A stretch of 64,000 nucleotides of DNA from an uncultured Blautia sp. (GCA_934364795.1 CAKRMK010000009.1:1-64000); one strand, 5' to 3'; counted from the stretch's first letter, positions 25,479 through 34,616 are shown. Notes: generated from the sequence alone by a model not told the origin. A program made the numbers and translations.

Positions 25479-26870
25479 ATGGAACGTCCAAACGCATGGC
25501 TTACTTATTCAGAAGCCGATATGAAGGATCTGGAAGATGTGGCAAAAAAATACCGTCATTTCTTAAATGTTGGAAAGACAGAGCGTGAGTGCATTACACA
25601 GATCGTAAAAGAAGCCCAGGAAGCAGGTTATGTTTCCCTGGAGGAAAAGGTAAAAAATGGGGAGGCTTTAAAAGCCGGTGATAAAGTTTATGCTGTAGGC
25701 ATGAAGAAGATCATTGCCCTTTATCATATTGGAGAGGATGACCTGGCAGAGGGTATGAATATTCTTTGCGCTCATATTGATTCTCCAAGACTGGATATCA
25801 AACAGAACCCATTATATGAGGATACAGACCTTGCTTATCTTGACACCCATTATTATGGCGGTGTGAAGAAATACCAGTGGGTTGCCCTTCCAATGGCAAT
25901 GCACGGCGTAATTGTGAAAAAAGACGGAACTGTTGTGGATGTAACAATTGGTGAGGATGAAGAGGATCCGGTACTTTATATCACAGATCTTCTGATCCAC
26001 CTGGCTGGACAGCAGATGGCAAAGAAGGCTTCAGAAGTGGTAGAAGGCGAGAAGCTTGATATTCTGATTGGAAGCCGTCCGCTTGCAGATCTTCCGGATG
26101 ACAAGAAGAAAGAGGCTGTAAAAGAGAATGTACTTCGCATCCTGAATGAGAAATATGGCGTAGAAGAGGAAGATTTCCTTTCTGCAGAGCTTGAAATTGT
26201 TCCGGCTGGAAAAGCCCGTGACTGTGGACTTGACCGCAGCATGATTGCAGGTTATGGACAGGATGACAGAGTTTGCGCTTATACTTCACTTCTGGCTCTT
26301 CTTGAGATGGAAGCACCGAAGCGTACAAGCTGCTGTCTGCTTGTGGACAAAGAGGAGATCGGAAGCGTTGGAGCTACCGGTATGCAGTCACGCTTCTTTG
26401 AGAACAGCGTAGCAGAGCTTCTGGACGCCCTGGGACAGTATTCTGACCTGAAGCTTCGCAAGACTCTGAAGAATTCCAGCATGCTTTCTTCTGATGTAAG
26501 TGCAGGCTATGATCCGGCATTTGCAGAAGCATTTGAGAAAAAGAATTCTGCATATCTCGGAAGAGGTATTGTTTTGAACAAATTTACAGGTGCCCGTGGA
26601 AAATCTGGCTCCAATGATGCTAACGCAGAATATGTTGCAAGAGTACGTAAGATTTTCGATGATCATAAAGTTTCCTTCCAGACCGCAGAGCTTGGTAAGG
26701 TTGATTTCGGCGGCGGCGGAACAATCGCATTTATTGCAGCACTTTATGGAATGGAAGTAATTGACAGCGGCGTGGCAGTTCTTAGCATGCATGCTCCGTG
26801 GGAGGTTACCAGCAAGGCTGATGTATACGAGGCAAAGAAGGCTTATAAGGCATTTTTGCTGGATGCATGA
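25479..26870 (+). CDS. M18 family aminopeptidase
   Basis: The 463-residue protein matches aspartyl aminopeptidase-like M18 enzymes. Two-zinc ligands and catalytic residues are visible: His in CAHIDSPRLD (about 98), Asp in GYGQDDRVCAY (about 262), Glu pair in DKEEIGSVG (about 291-292), Asp in LSSDVSAGYDP (about 333) and the late His in LSMHAPWE (about 438). It removes N-terminal residues, usually acidic ones, from peptides in the cytoplasm. Ribosome-binding site AGGAGAAAGGTGG. Own terminator follows. Confidence 0.93.
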   Translation: MERPNAWLTYSEADMKDLEDVAKKYRHFLNVGKTERECITQIVKEAQEAGYVSLEEKVKNGEALKAGDKVYAVGMKKIIALYHIGEDDLAEGMNILCAHIDSPRLDIKQNPLYEDTDLAYLDTHYYGGVKKYQWVALPMAMHGVIVKKDGTVVDVTIGEDEEDPVLYITDLLIHLAGQQMAKKASEVVEGEKLDILIGSRPLADLPDDKKKEAVKENVLRILNEKYGVEEEDFLSAELEIVPAGKARDCGLDRSMIAGYGQDDRVCAYTSLLALLEMEAPKRTSCCLLVDKEEIGSVGATGMQSRFFENSVAELLDALGQYSDLKLRKTLKNSSMLSSDVSAGYDPAFAEAFEKKNSAYLGRGIVLNKFTGARGKSGSNDANAEYVARVRKIFDDHKVSFQTAELGKVDFGGGGTIAFIAALYGMEVIDSGVAVLSMHAPWEVTSKADVYEAKKAYKAFLLDA

Positions 26871-26920
26871 TCCTAAAATAAGCGATAGTAAGATCAAAGA
26901 TTGATTATTTTATTATTTAA

Positions 26921-26962
26921 CCGGACAGGCCTGAAAATATTAAAAAGGTCTGTCCGGGTTTT
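26921..26962 (+). terminator. Terminator of the M18 gene
   Basis: CCGGACAGGCC pairs with GGTCTGTCCGG (26947-26957), followed by GTTTTAT. Confidence 0.9.
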
Positions 26963-26998
26963 ATATGATAAGAATCTTATCATGAGGAGAAGTTTATT

Positions 26999-27454
26999 AT
27001 GATGAAAAAACAGGCACCCGGTGAAACTATTTTGAAGGTGGGAGGCATGCTTCTGCTTTTTCTTGGAGTTATGCTGGCATTTGGAAGTGGGAATACCCTG
27101 TCATTGGTGACAAAAGGCAGCAGTAACAGTGCGGTTGTGGAATATCTGGAGCAAAACAGCATGACGTACAGCCAGCTTGTAGCAAGTGCTGTTATGGTTT
27201 TGGCGGCAGGCGTTATTTATCTGGTAGCAGGTGTGGTCGGTGTGAAACAGGCCGGAAATGTGGAAAATGCCGGACTTTGTGTGGGAATGGGAATTCTTTT
27301 GATCGTAGAAGTGGTGGCAGAAGTGATTGTTACTGTGAACTTTGGAGAGTTTGATCCTGCTTCTGTGATCCGTATGTTCATGTTTCCGGCAATTTACATG
27401 GTTGGAGCTGTGCTTAACTGGCAGGCAAAAACAGGAGAAAAGGCCGGTAAATAG
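26999..27454 (+). CDS. Small membrane protein of unknown function
   Basis: A 151-residue protein with four hydrophobic segments (about residues 13-31, 58-80, 92-113, 121-138) and a short hydrophilic loop at 35-55. GAGGAG precedes ATGATG. It lies alone between a terminator and a tRNA gene. No domain recognised. Confidence 0.6.
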   Translation: MMKKQAPGETILKVGGMLLLFLGVMLAFGSGNTLSLVTKGSSNSAVVEYLEQNSMTYSQLVASAVMVLAAGVIYLVAGVVGVKQAGNVENAGLCVGMGILLIVEVVAEVIVTVNFGEFDPASVIRMFMFPAIYMVGAVLNWQAKTGEKAGK

Positions 27455-27503
27455 TATGAAATGAATATACAAAAAAATAAATAAAAAAAATTTAAAAAAA
27501 GTG

Positions 27504-27532
27504 TTGACAAAATAATAGGTATCGTGTAGAAT
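27504..27532 (+). promoter_or_regulatory. Promoter of tRNA-Arg
   Basis: TTGACA (27504-27509), 17 bp, TAGAAT (27527-27532), about 50 bases before the tRNA. Confidence 0.8.
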
Positions 27533-27587
27533 ACTCATTGTTGCGAGGGAGAAACGCAAGAGCGAAAGAAACTCGTAAGAATCAAAT

Positions 27588-27661
27588 GTGTGTTTAGCTC
27601 AGCTGGATAGAGCGTTTGGCTACGGACCAAAAGGCCGGGGGTTCGAATCCTCTAACACACG
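27588..27661 (+). tRNA. tRNA-Arg(ACG)
   Basis: Cloverleaf: acceptor GTGTGTT / AACACAC with discriminator G, D arm TAGCTC...GAGC, anticodon arm TTTGG-CTACGGA-CCAAA with anticodon ACG, T arm with TTCGAAT. CCA is not encoded. The T stem contains two G-U pairs. Confidence 0.95.
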
Positions 27662-27670
27662 TAACTAAGA

Positions 27671-27708
27671 AGCGGAATCATTGAGAAATCAGTGGTTCCG
27701 CTTTTTTT
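27671..27708 (+). terminator. Terminator of tRNA-Arg
   Basis: AGCGGAATCATTGA (27671-27684) pairs with TCAGTGGTTCCGCT (27689-27702), followed by a T run. Confidence 0.9.
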
Positions 27709-27760
27709 ATGCAACAGGAAATTCCGTTGGAATCTCTCGCTAAATAAAAAGCCCTCTCGG

Positions 27761-27840
27761 ACAGAGACACTCTGCGGCGGAAAGGCAGATGTCGCTCGAG
27801 GTGACCTGCTGCAGGCGGAAAATCCTGCAAATCAGCATCC
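27761..27840 (+). repeat. Repeat family C, copy C1
   Basis: The block AAAGGCAGATGTCGC...ACCTGCTGCAGG with hairpin GCAGG-CGGAAAAT-CCTGC matches 58318-58365 at most positions. Unknown intergenic element or RNA. Confidence 0.6.
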
Positions 27841-27892
27841 TTTCGTATAGTTTTCACTAAAATATTTCACGAAACAACGAAACTCCACAAAA

Positions 27893-27907
27893 TGAGAATT
27901 ATTCTCA
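27893..27907. promoter_or_regulatory. Fur-family box
   Basis: TGAGAATTATTCTCA is a perfect 7-1-7 inverted repeat of the type bound by Firmicute Fur/PerR/Zur proteins (Fur box TGATAATNATTATCA). It lies about 50 bp upstream of the TTAG-N6-CTAA operator. Confidence 0.65.
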
Positions 27908-27955
27908 TTTATACTTCTTTTCATTTTCGGATAAAAGAAGTATGATAAAAACAAG

Positions 27956-27969
27956 TTAGCATGAACTAA
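27956..27969. promoter_or_regulatory. TTAG-N6-CTAA operator before the ABC exporter
   Basis: GTTAGCATGAACTAAC; the same pattern precedes feoA, feoB and the DUF2325 operon. It lies about 10 bp after a TATGAT (27941-27946), where it could block transcription. Confidence 0.6.
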
Positions 27970-28037
27970 CATGCACGGGTAAAAAAGTTCTAAACAGATG
28001 CTTTTTTACAGGAACAAATTGACAGGGAGGAAAAGAG

Positions 28038-28736
28038 ATGTTTCTTGAAATCAAAGGTTTGAAGAAAGGGTTTGGATCCGGGGACAGCAGGACGGAAGTT
28101 TTGCGGGGAATTGATTTCTCTGTGGAAAAAGGAGAATTCTGTGTCCTTCTTGGACCTTCCGGCTCCGGAAAATCCACACTTTTGAATATTATCGGTGGAA
28201 TTGACGAACCGGATGAAGGCTATATTTCCATAAACGGTGAAAAAACAGGTGATATGAAAGAAAAAGCGCTGACTTTATATCGCCGGAAACATCTGGGATA
28301 TGTATTTCAGATGTATAATCTGATTCCAAACTTAAATGTAAAAGAAAATATAGAAGTTGGGGCATATTTAAGTAATAAAGCACTGGATATTGACGAACTT
28401 CTTCATACTCTGGGGCTTTATGAACACAGGCATAAACTGCCTAACCAGCTTTCCGGAGGACAGCAGCAGAGAACAGCCATAGGCCGTGCCATTGTAAAAA
28501 ATCCGGACATCCTTCTTTGTGATGAGCCAACTGGAGCACTGGATTACAACACCTCCAAGGAAATCCTTCGTCTTATTGAGCAGGTAAATCAGAAATACGG
28601 CAATACCATTATTATGGTTACGCACAATGATGCCATAAAAAATATGGCAGACCGTGTGGTGAAGCTCCGTGATGGTCAGATACGGAAAAACTATATGAAT
28701 GAGTCCAAGGTCGCTGCTGTGGACCTTGACTGGTAA
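28038..28736 (+). CDS. ABC transporter ATP-binding protein, MacB/LolD type
   Basis: The 232-residue ATPase has Walker [10 protein letters not shown] (about 38-46), Q-loop FQMYNLIP, signature [14 protein letters not shown] and Walker [13 protein letters not shown], the pattern of the lipoprotein/macrolide/antimicrobial peptide export branch. Together with the FtsX-type permease that starts 11 bases after its stop it forms a complete exporter or mechanotransmitter. The Fur box and the TTAG-N6-CTAA operator upstream suggest metal-dependent control, unusual for this class. Confidence 0.9.
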   Translation: MFLEIKGLKKGFGSGDSRTEVLRGIDFSVEKGEFCVLLGPSGSGKSTLLNIIGGIDEPDEGYISINGEKTGDMKEKALTLYRRKHLGYVFQMYNLIPNLNVKENIEVGAYLSNKALDIDELLHTLGLYEHRHKLPNQLSGGQQQRTAIGRAIVKNPDILLCDEPTGALDYNTSKEILRLIEQVNQKYGNTIIMVTHNDAIKNMADRVVKLRDGQIRKNYMNESKVAAVDLDW

Positions 28737-28747
28737 GGTGGTGCGCT

Positions 28748-31081
28748 ATGAAGAATCCATTGTGGAAACGCCTGCCAAGAGAGCTGAAAAGTGATTTTGG
28801 AAAATATATTGTAATCTTTTTGTTTATGACTCTGACTATTGGTTTTGTATCCGGATTTCTGGTTGCAGATGACAGTATGCTGGCAGCATATAACGAAAGC
28901 TTCGAAAAATATAATATTGAACATGGAAATTTTACCCTGTCTTCAAAAGTAAGCGAAAATACTCTGAAGAAAATTGAAGAAAAGGGAAATGTACGAATCT
29001 GCGAAAATTTTTACAGGGATGAACCTGTGGATGCAGATATGGACGGAAACGAAGATGGCACAATGCGAATTTACGCAGACCGTACAGACATGGATCTTGT
29101 GTGCCTGATGGATGGAAAAATGCCCGCCACAAATGCTGAGATTGCCATTGACCGCATGTATGCAGATAACAACAGCCTGAAAATTGGCGATAAAATTAAA
29201 ATCGCAGGGGAGGAACTGTCTGTAACAGGATTGGTAGCGTTATCCGACTATAGTTGTTTATTTTCCGATAATAATGACATGATGTTTGATTCTGTAAAAT
29301 TTGGTGTTGCCATTATGACAGAAGAGGGGGCTGAAAGCTTCGGAACCACCCATCTGGAGTACCGCTATGCCTATCAGTATGACCAGGAACCGGCGGATGA
29401 TACCCAGGCAAAAGAAATGTCAGAGGATTTCCTTGAAGTACTGGTAAAATATGAAAGTGTAACTGGCTTTATTCCCGGATATGCAAACCAGGCAATTCAT
29501 TTTACAGGTGAAGATATGGGCGGTGACAAGGCTATGGTAGAGGTGCTTTTGTACATTCTTATTGTGATCATTGCCTTTGTATTTGCTGTGACAACAAATA
29601 ATACGATTACCAAGGAAGCATCTGTAATCGGAACCCTGAGAGCTTCCGGGTATTCAAGAGGAGAACTTCTGCGCCATTATATTTCCTTGCCAGTCATAAT
29701 TACAATTCTGGCAGCCGTCCTTGGAAATGTTCTTGGCTACACATCATTTAAAGACCTGTGTGCGGGAATGTACTATGGCAGCTACAGTCTTCCTACTTAT
29801 GAAACAAGATGGAATGCAGATGCATTTTTGCTTACCACAGTGGTTCCTGTTGCATTAATGATGGTAATCAATCTGGTGCTGATATCAGCCAAGCTGCGCC
29901 TGTCACCACTTAAATTCCTTCGCCATGATTTGAGCACCTCCAAAAGGAAAAAAGCGGTGCGTCTTCCAAACTTTAAATTTTTCAACCGTTTCCGTCTGCG
30001 GATTGTGCTGCAGAACAAATCAAGTTATCTCACACTTTTTGTGGGAATCTTTTTTGCAAACGTTCTGCTTTTGTTTGGAATGATGATGAAGCCACTTCTG
30101 GATCATTATCAGGAGGAAATTGTGGCAAATATGATTGCTCCTTACCAGTATGTTTTAAATGTGCCGGAAGAGCCGGAGGAAGACGAAAAGTACACCATAA
30201 TGGGAATGCTGGAGAAATTTATGACTCCATCCCTGAAAACAAATGAAGAATCAGCAGAAAAGTTCTGCATGGAATCTGTGAAAAATGTAGTGCCGGGACA
30301 GGACGGTGAGGGAATCACTGTCTATGGAATTGTGGAAGACAGTAAGTATGTCAGCGAAGAAATGCCTTCAGACGGTGTCCTGATTTCAGATGGTTATGCC
30401 GAAAAATATAAGGTAAAAACAGGAGATACCATTTTGCTGAAGGAATCTTACGGAAGTAAGGAATATGAAATGACAGTTCGGGGAATCTATAAATATCCAG
30501 GTGCGCTGACTGTATTTATGCCAATTACCTCTTTTCGGGATACTTTTGAGAAAAATGAAGATTACTTTAATGGCTATTTTTCGCAGGAAAAAATCAAAGA
30601 TCTGGATGAAGAGCTGATCGCGGCTACGATCACAGAGGATGACCTGACAAAAGTAAGCCGTCAGCTGGATGTTTCCATGGGTGAAATGTTCCACTTGATT
30701 AATGTATTTGCTGTGGTTCTGTTTGCACTTTTGATTTATCTGCTTACCAAGCTGATTATTGAAAAAAATGCTACGGCAATTTCCATGGTAAAAATTCTGG
30801 GATATGAAAATAAAGAAATTATCAGCCTTTATCTTACTTCCACTACGTGGGTGGTTGTAGGCTCTATTTTGCTTAGCCTTTTATTGTCTACCTGGACCAT
30901 ATATGGCATTTATGGCTATCTGATGTCTTCTTTTTCAGGCTGGCTTACCCTGTATCTGAAACCGGCTGTTTATCCGGAGATGTTTGCCATGGGAATGGGG
31001 GCGTATGTACTGGTGGCTGTATTGCAGTTCAGAAGAATAAAGAAAATTCCTATGGATGTTGCATTAAAAAATGTAGAATAG
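28748..31081 (+). CDS. FtsX-like ABC transporter permease
   Basis: The 777-residue protein begins with a basic segment and a helix (17-39), a large extracellular domain (40-250), three helices (about 258-380) that form the first FtsX domain, then a second helix/extracellular/three-helix unit (418-775; IYLLTKLIIEKNATAISMVKILGYEN is the typical FtsX motif). This is the eight-helix double-FtsX plan. It partners with the ATPase gene upstream. Substrate unknown; peptides or lipids are usual. Confidence 0.9.
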   Translation: MKNPLWKRLPRELKSDFGKYIVIFLFMTLTIGFVSGFLVADDSMLAAYNESFEKYNIEHGNFTLSSKVSENTLKKIEEKGNVRICENFYRDEPVDADMDGNEDGTMRIYADRTDMDLVCLMDGKMPATNAEIAIDRMYADNNSLKIGDKIKIAGEELSVTGLVALSDYSCLFSDNNDMMFDSVKFGVAIMTEEGAESFGTTHLEYRYAYQYDQEPADDTQAKEMSEDFLEVLVKYESVTGFIPGYANQAIHFTGEDMGGDKAMVEVLLYILIVIIAFVFAVTTNNTITKEASVIGTLRASGYSRGELLRHYISLPVIITILAAVLGNVLGYTSFKDLCAGMYYGSYSLPTYETRWNADAFLLTTVVPVALMMVINLVLISAKLRLSPLKFLRHDLSTSKRKKAVRLPNFKFFNRFRLRIVLQNKSSYLTLFVGIFFANVLLLFGMMMKPLLDHYQEEIVANMIAPYQYVLNVPEEPEEDEKYTIMGMLEKFMTPSLKTNEESAEKFCMESVKNVVPGQDGEGITVYGIVEDSKYVSEEMPSDGVLISDGYAEKYKVKTGDTILLKESYGSKEYEMTVRGIYKYPGALTVFMPITSFRDTFEKNEDYFNGYFSQEKIKDLDEELIAATITEDDLTKVSRQLDVSMGEMFHLINVFAVVLFALLIYLLTKLIIEKNATAISMVKILGYENKEIISLYLTSTTWVVVGSILLSLLLSTWTIYGIYGYLMSSFSGWLTLYLKPAVYPEMFAMGMGAYVLVAVLQFRRIKKIPMDVALKNVE

Positions 31082-31118
31082 GGAAAATACAAATAGAATA
31101 TTTAGATCTTATGAATGC

Positions 31119-31143
31119 AGGCTTCCGGATTTTCCGGGAGCCT
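31119..31143 (+). terminator. Stem-loop after the ABC permease
   Basis: AGGCTTCCGGA pairs with TCCGGGAGCCT around a short loop; only a weak T-rich tail (TGCTGTTT). The rest of the gap to 31337 is AT-rich leader with a strong AGAAGGAGAT ribosome-binding site. Confidence 0.55.
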
Positions 31144-31337
31144 TGCTGTTTCCCTAATTATTGAGAGATTTATTCATATTTTCATGTTGTGATTTCAGGC
31201 AGTTTCGTATATACTTGCATATGTAGCCCAAGTGGATATTTTGTATCCGAAAGCTGGCACTCTTGAGATTTTTATAAGTATAAAAATAAATCTTTTGGAG
31301 CCGGTTGTAAATTATTTTTTCAGAAGGAGATACGAAC

Positions 31338-32522
31338 ATGGATTACGCAAAAGAATCCTTAAAAATGCACTATGAGTTAAAAGGTAAAATTGAAGTTGTT
31401 TCAAGAGCAAAGGTTGATTCCAAGGATGCTTTAAGCCTTGCTTATACTCCAGGTGTAGCACAGCCTTGCCTTGAGATTCAGAAAGATATTAATAAAAGCT
31501 ACGAACTTACCAGACGCTGGAATACAGTTGCTGTTGTAACAGATGGTACTGCAGTTCTGGGACTTGGCGATATCGGCCCGGAGGCTGGTATGCCGGTTAT
31601 GGAAGGCAAGTGCGTTCTGTTTAAAGAGTTTGGTGATGTAGATGCTATTCCTCTTTGTGTACGCAGTAAAGATGTAGATGAGATTGTCCAGACTGTACGC
31701 CTTCTGGCAGGCAGCTTCGGCGGAGTAAACCTGGAAGATATTTCTGCACCAAGATGCTTTGAAATTGAGAAGAAACTGAAAGAATGCTGTGATATCCCGA
31801 TTTTCCACGATGACCAGCATGGTACAGCCGTTATTACTCTTGCAGGTGTGCTGAATGCCCTGAAGGTTGTTGGAAAGAAAATTGAGGACGTTAAGATCGT
31901 TACTTCCGGAGCTGGAGCAGCTGGTATTGCGATTATCAAACTTCTTATTTCCATGGGACTTAAGAATGTTATCATGACTGACCGTAAAGGTGCTATTTAC
32001 GAAGGCCGTGAGGGGCTGAACCCGATTAAAGAAGAAATGGCGAAGATCACCAACGCAAATCATGAAAAAGGAACTTTAAGTGAAGTGATCAAGGGAGCAG
32101 ATATCTTTATCGGTGTTTCCGCACCGGGCACTCTGACCGCAGATATGGTTCGTACCATGGCAAAAGATCCGATCATTTTTGCATGCGCCAACCCGACTCC
32201 GGAGATTTTCCCGGAAGAGGCAAAGGCAGCAGGAGCTGCTGTTGTATCTACAGGACGTTCTGATTACCCGAACCAGGTAAACAACGTACTTTGTTTCCCT
32301 GGAATTTTCCGTGGAGCACTGGATGTACGTGCTTCTGATATCAACGATGAGATGAAGATTGCAGCAGCTTATGCAATTGCAGGTCTTGTAAGTGATGAAG
32401 AGCTGTGTGCAGATTATATCCTTCCGGCAGCTTTTGATTCCAGAGTAAAGGATGCAGTTGCAAAAGCAACAGCAGAAGCAGCTATTAAGAGCGGTGTAGC
32501 TAGTACAGCGAATATTAAGTAA
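31338..32522 (+). CDS. NAD(P)-dependent malic enzyme
   Basis: The 394-residue short bacterial malic enzyme has YTPGVAQPC, TDGTAVLGLGDIGPEAGMPVMEGK, the metal site FHDDQHGTA and the nucleotide fold VTSGAGAAG. It oxidatively decarboxylates malate to pyruvate. There is no phosphotransacetylase extension. The last codons (AS)TANIK and the TAA are encoded by the left end of a family B palindrome, so the natural C-terminus may have been altered by the insertion. Confidence 0.95.
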   Translation: MDYAKESLKMHYELKGKIEVVSRAKVDSKDALSLAYTPGVAQPCLEIQKDINKSYELTRRWNTVAVVTDGTAVLGLGDIGPEAGMPVMEGKCVLFKEFGDVDAIPLCVRSKDVDEIVQTVRLLAGSFGGVNLEDISAPRCFEIEKKLKECCDIPIFHDDQHGTAVITLAGVLNALKVVGKKIEDVKIVTSGAGAAGIAIIKLLISMGLKNVIMTDRKGAIYEGREGLNPIKEEMAKITNANHEKGTLSEVIKGADIFIGVSAPGTLTADMVRTMAKDPIIFACANPTPEIFPEEAKAAGAAVVSTGRSDYPNQVNNVLCFPGIFRGALDVRASDINDEMKIAAAYAIAGLVSDEELCADYILPAAFDSRVKDAVAKATAEAAIKSGVASTANIK

Positions 32523-32664
32523 CTGCCATATTGACTTGTCTGATTTTTCATCTGCCGCGTTGTCGTCAATCGCCGTAGCCACCGCTACGCCTCATTCCTC
32601 CGCCTTGCATATGAAGAAATCATCCAGCGTCAATATAGCAGAAACTTAATTTTCGCTGTACTAG
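32500..32664. repeat. Palindromic element, repeat family B, full copy
   Basis: Ends CTAGTACAGCGAA (32500-32512) and TTCGCTGTACTAG are exact complements. Next inward, GCCATATTGAC pairs with GTCAATATAGC, TGATTTTTCATCTGC pairs roughly with GCATATGAAGAAATC, and the centre has CGTAGC-CACC-GCTACG. The whole 165 bp can fold as one long hairpin. No reading frame of note. It resembles a MITE; no flanking target duplication could be made out. Confidence 0.8.
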
Positions 32665-32684
32665 AATCTAAAGCTTCAATTGCC

Positions 32685-32730
32685 TGCAAATTGTGACGCA
32701 CATCTTGCAGAAAGCCTTTGGGCGGCACGG
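32685..32730 (-). repeat. Repeat family A, copy A3 (reverse, partial)
   Basis: GCAAATTGTGACGCACATC followed by TTGCAGAAAGCCTTTGGG matches the reverse complement of copy A8 (59816-59892). Confidence 0.7.
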
Positions 32731-32773
32731 TTTAGGATACCAACTTTTACAGGTATAACAGACAAAATCAAAA

Positions 32774-32837
32774 AGCAGAAAACATAAAGGAGAAAAAATT
32801 CCCTGATATGTTTTCTGCTTTTTATTTTTTTAAACTT
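32774..32837. terminator. Bidirectional terminator
   Basis: AGCAGAAAACATA (32774-32786) pairs with TATGTTTTCTGCT (32817-32829), with A-rich and T-rich flanks. It serves the convergent malic enzyme and S66 peptidase genes. Confidence 0.85.
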
Positions 32838-32838
32838 T

Positions 32839-33723
32839 TTAAAGATTTTTATAAATCCGTGCATTTGCCTCCCCGGAATACAGCTTCAGGTGATGACCAA
32901 TGCGGATCGCCTTGGAATCTGTGCCGTGCCCGATCAGAGAAGTGCGTGCTATAGGCGTTTTTTTCTCCGCAAATTCCAGAATAAGCTGTGACATATCCGG
33001 ATGGCATTCTGATTGTTCCATCTGGGTAAAGGTTCCAAGCAAAATTCCGTTTACTTTTTTAAAAGCACCAATCTGGCTAAGCTGGCTTAGGTAAGTGACC
33101 ATCTGGGGAACTTTTCCGCCCCAGGCTTCCAGAAGAAGGATTTTCTCGCGCATATCCGGCCAGAACTGTGTACCTGCAAGTTTTAAAAGACAGCGGATAT
33201 TGCCGCCAACCACCATCCCCTCCATGTGGGAACCTCGGATAAATTCACAGGGAAAATCATAAAGTGCAGAAGTCCCGCCGAGGACTGTGCCAAGGAAATC
33301 TGTGATCTGCTGCTGGCTGTGTTCATAAGTGAGATTCCGTATCTGATAAAGTACAGAAGCTTTACCTGTGCGTGCGTAGATGGCATTTAAAACGGTGGTA
33401 AGATCACTGTACCCCCAGAAATGCTTTTTCGCATAAGCAATAGTCTGGAAATCCAGATAAGGCAGAATTTCATTTGCCATATCACCGCCAGATACATCAA
33501 AAATTTCTTCAATTGTGTCGTCTCTGTAAAAATCCATCAGCGCATCAGCCCGCTGTCTGGCAGTTCCGGCATAGCCGTTTCCATCCCCGTAAAGATAAGG
33601 ACTAAGTACCGGTTCAAATCCGGAGCGCTGCAGAATCTGAACCAGCATATTGATAGTATCTGCCTGGTTTTCCAAAAGTCCATTGGAGCAACAGACAATT
33701 CCGATTTTACTTCCCTGCTTCAT
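32839..33723 (-). CDS. S66 family peptidase (LD-carboxypeptidase/MccF-like)
   Basis: The 294-residue protein has the family start KIGIVCCSNGL, the segment IFDVSGGDMANEIL (GG of the oxyanion region), the nucleophile Ser in FWGYSDLT near residue 109, the Glu in LLLEAWGG and the His in LIGHGTDS near the end. LD-carboxypeptidases trim murein tetrapeptides in recycling; MccF cleaves microcin C. Here no murein or microcin genes are adjacent. The ATG at 33723 follows GGAGAAAGGA; the upstream ATG at 33753 lies towards repeat A4. Confidence 0.88.
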   Translation of the reverse strand: MKQGSKIGIVCCSNGLLENQADTINMLVQILQRSGFEPVLSPYLYGDGNGYAGTARQRADALMDFYRDDTIEEIFDVSGGDMANEILPYLDFQTIAYAKKHFWGYSDLTTVLNAIYARTGKASVLYQIRNLTYEHSQQQITDFLGTVLGGTSALYDFPCEFIRGSHMEGMVVGGNIRCLLKLAGTQFWPDMREKILLLEAWGGKVPQMVTYLSQLSQIGAFKKVNGILLGTFTQMEQSECHPDMSQLILEFAEKKTPIARTSLIGHGTDSKAIRIGHHLKLYSGEANARIYKNL

Positions 33724-33741
33724 GTATGAAATCCTTTCTCC

Positions 33742-33802
33742 AGAGCGTGCCAAAAAATCATTTCCGCAATCTGCGGAAAGCCTTTTTCAAACGTGCTCTA
33801 AG
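33742..33802. repeat. Repeat family A, copy A4
   Basis: AGAGCGTGCC...CAAACGTGCTCT: a palindromic 60-bp copy with inner stem TTTCCGCA / TGCGGAAA. It sits between the S66 gene and the feo promoter, which are divergent. Confidence 0.8.
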
Positions 33803-33957
33803 ATACTGATATTTTATGCGTATTTCTTACATTATAAACAATATTTTCTTATAATTCTACTGTTCCCACAAAGATCTTCGAAACATTTTCAAAAAAATAT
33901 CAGCAAATTCTACGAAATTTTTCTGGAAAAAAGTGAGAAAAAAGTGCAAATAAATTA

Positions 33958-33988
33958 TTGACAGCTTATATAAATTAGAATATACTAA
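33958..33988 (+). promoter_or_regulatory. feoA promoter overlapped by TTAG-N6-CTAA operator
   Basis: TTGACA (33958-33963), 17 bp, TATACT (33981-33986). TTAGAATATACTAA (33975-33988) covers the -10 hexamer completely, the expected position for iron-dependent repression. Confidence 0.75.
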
Positions 33989-34048
33989 TCAACGTAAGTG
34001 AAACATAATAATAAATAGGTGTTTCTATAACACAGAGGAAGGATGAAT

Positions 34049-34261
34049 ATGATGCCGTTATCAATGGTAAACGAAGGAGAGCCGCAGGTGATCAAAAAAG
34101 TCGGCGGTAAAGAAGAAACCCGTAAATTCCTTGAGAATCTCGGATTCGTACAGGGAGGAACTGTAACCGTTGTAAGTGAGATTGGCGGTAACCTGATCGT
34201 GAATGTTAAGGATTCCAGAGTTGCCATTGGAAAGGATATGGCAAGTCGGATCATAGTCTGA
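34049..34261 (+). CDS. feoA: FeoA-type iron transport accessory protein
   Basis: A 70-residue SH3-like FeoA protein (ETRKFLENLGFVQGGTVTVVSEIGGNLIVNV...ASRIIV). FeoA supports FeoB-driven uptake of ferrous iron. Ribosome-binding site AGAGGAAGG; ATG at 34049 has better spacing than 34043. First gene of a feoA-feoA-feoB cluster, preceded by the operator on its promoter. Confidence 0.9.
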   Translation: MMPLSMVNEGEPQVIKKVGGKEETRKFLENLGFVQGGTVTVVSEIGGNLIVNVKDSRVAIGKDMASRIIV

Positions 34262-34287
34262 AATCCAGGGAAAAGGAGTCTAGTATT

Positions 34288-34509
34288 ATGAAAACATTAC
34301 GGCAAGTTGGCGTAGGCCAGACTGTCACAGTGAAAAGACTGCATGGCGAAGGTCCGGTAAAGAGACGTATTATGGACATGGGAATCACTAAGGGAGTATC
34401 TATTTATGTTCGTAAAGTTGCACCGCTTGGAGATCCTATCGAAGTAACCGTAAGGGATTATGAGCTGTCCCTTAGAAAAGCCGATGCAGAAATGATCGAA
34501 GTAGAGTAA
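34288..34509 (+). CDS. feoA: Second FeoA-type protein
   Basis: A 73-residue FeoA domain (VKRLHGEGPVKRRIMDMGITKGVSIYVRKVAPLGDPIEVTVRDYELSLRKADAEMIEV), the more classical FeoA type. Paired FeoA genes before feoB are common in Clostridia. It follows the first feoA by 26 bases with AAAGGAG. Confidence 0.92.
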   Translation: MKTLRQVGVGQTVTVKRLHGEGPVKRRIMDMGITKGVSIYVRKVAPLGDPIEVTVRDYELSLRKADAEMIEVE

Positions 34510-34616
34510 TCACTGTACCAGTTATAGTACTTTACTTCCGGGCTGCACAAAAATGTGTGGCAGTAAATTGCATATTCTGCAGAAATGGGAATAGGCAATT
34601 TTTTTTACCACATAGG

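Noticed and set aside
31431..32063. A 210-codon minus-strand frame
   Set aside because: It is opposite the malic enzyme gene and has no family resemblance.
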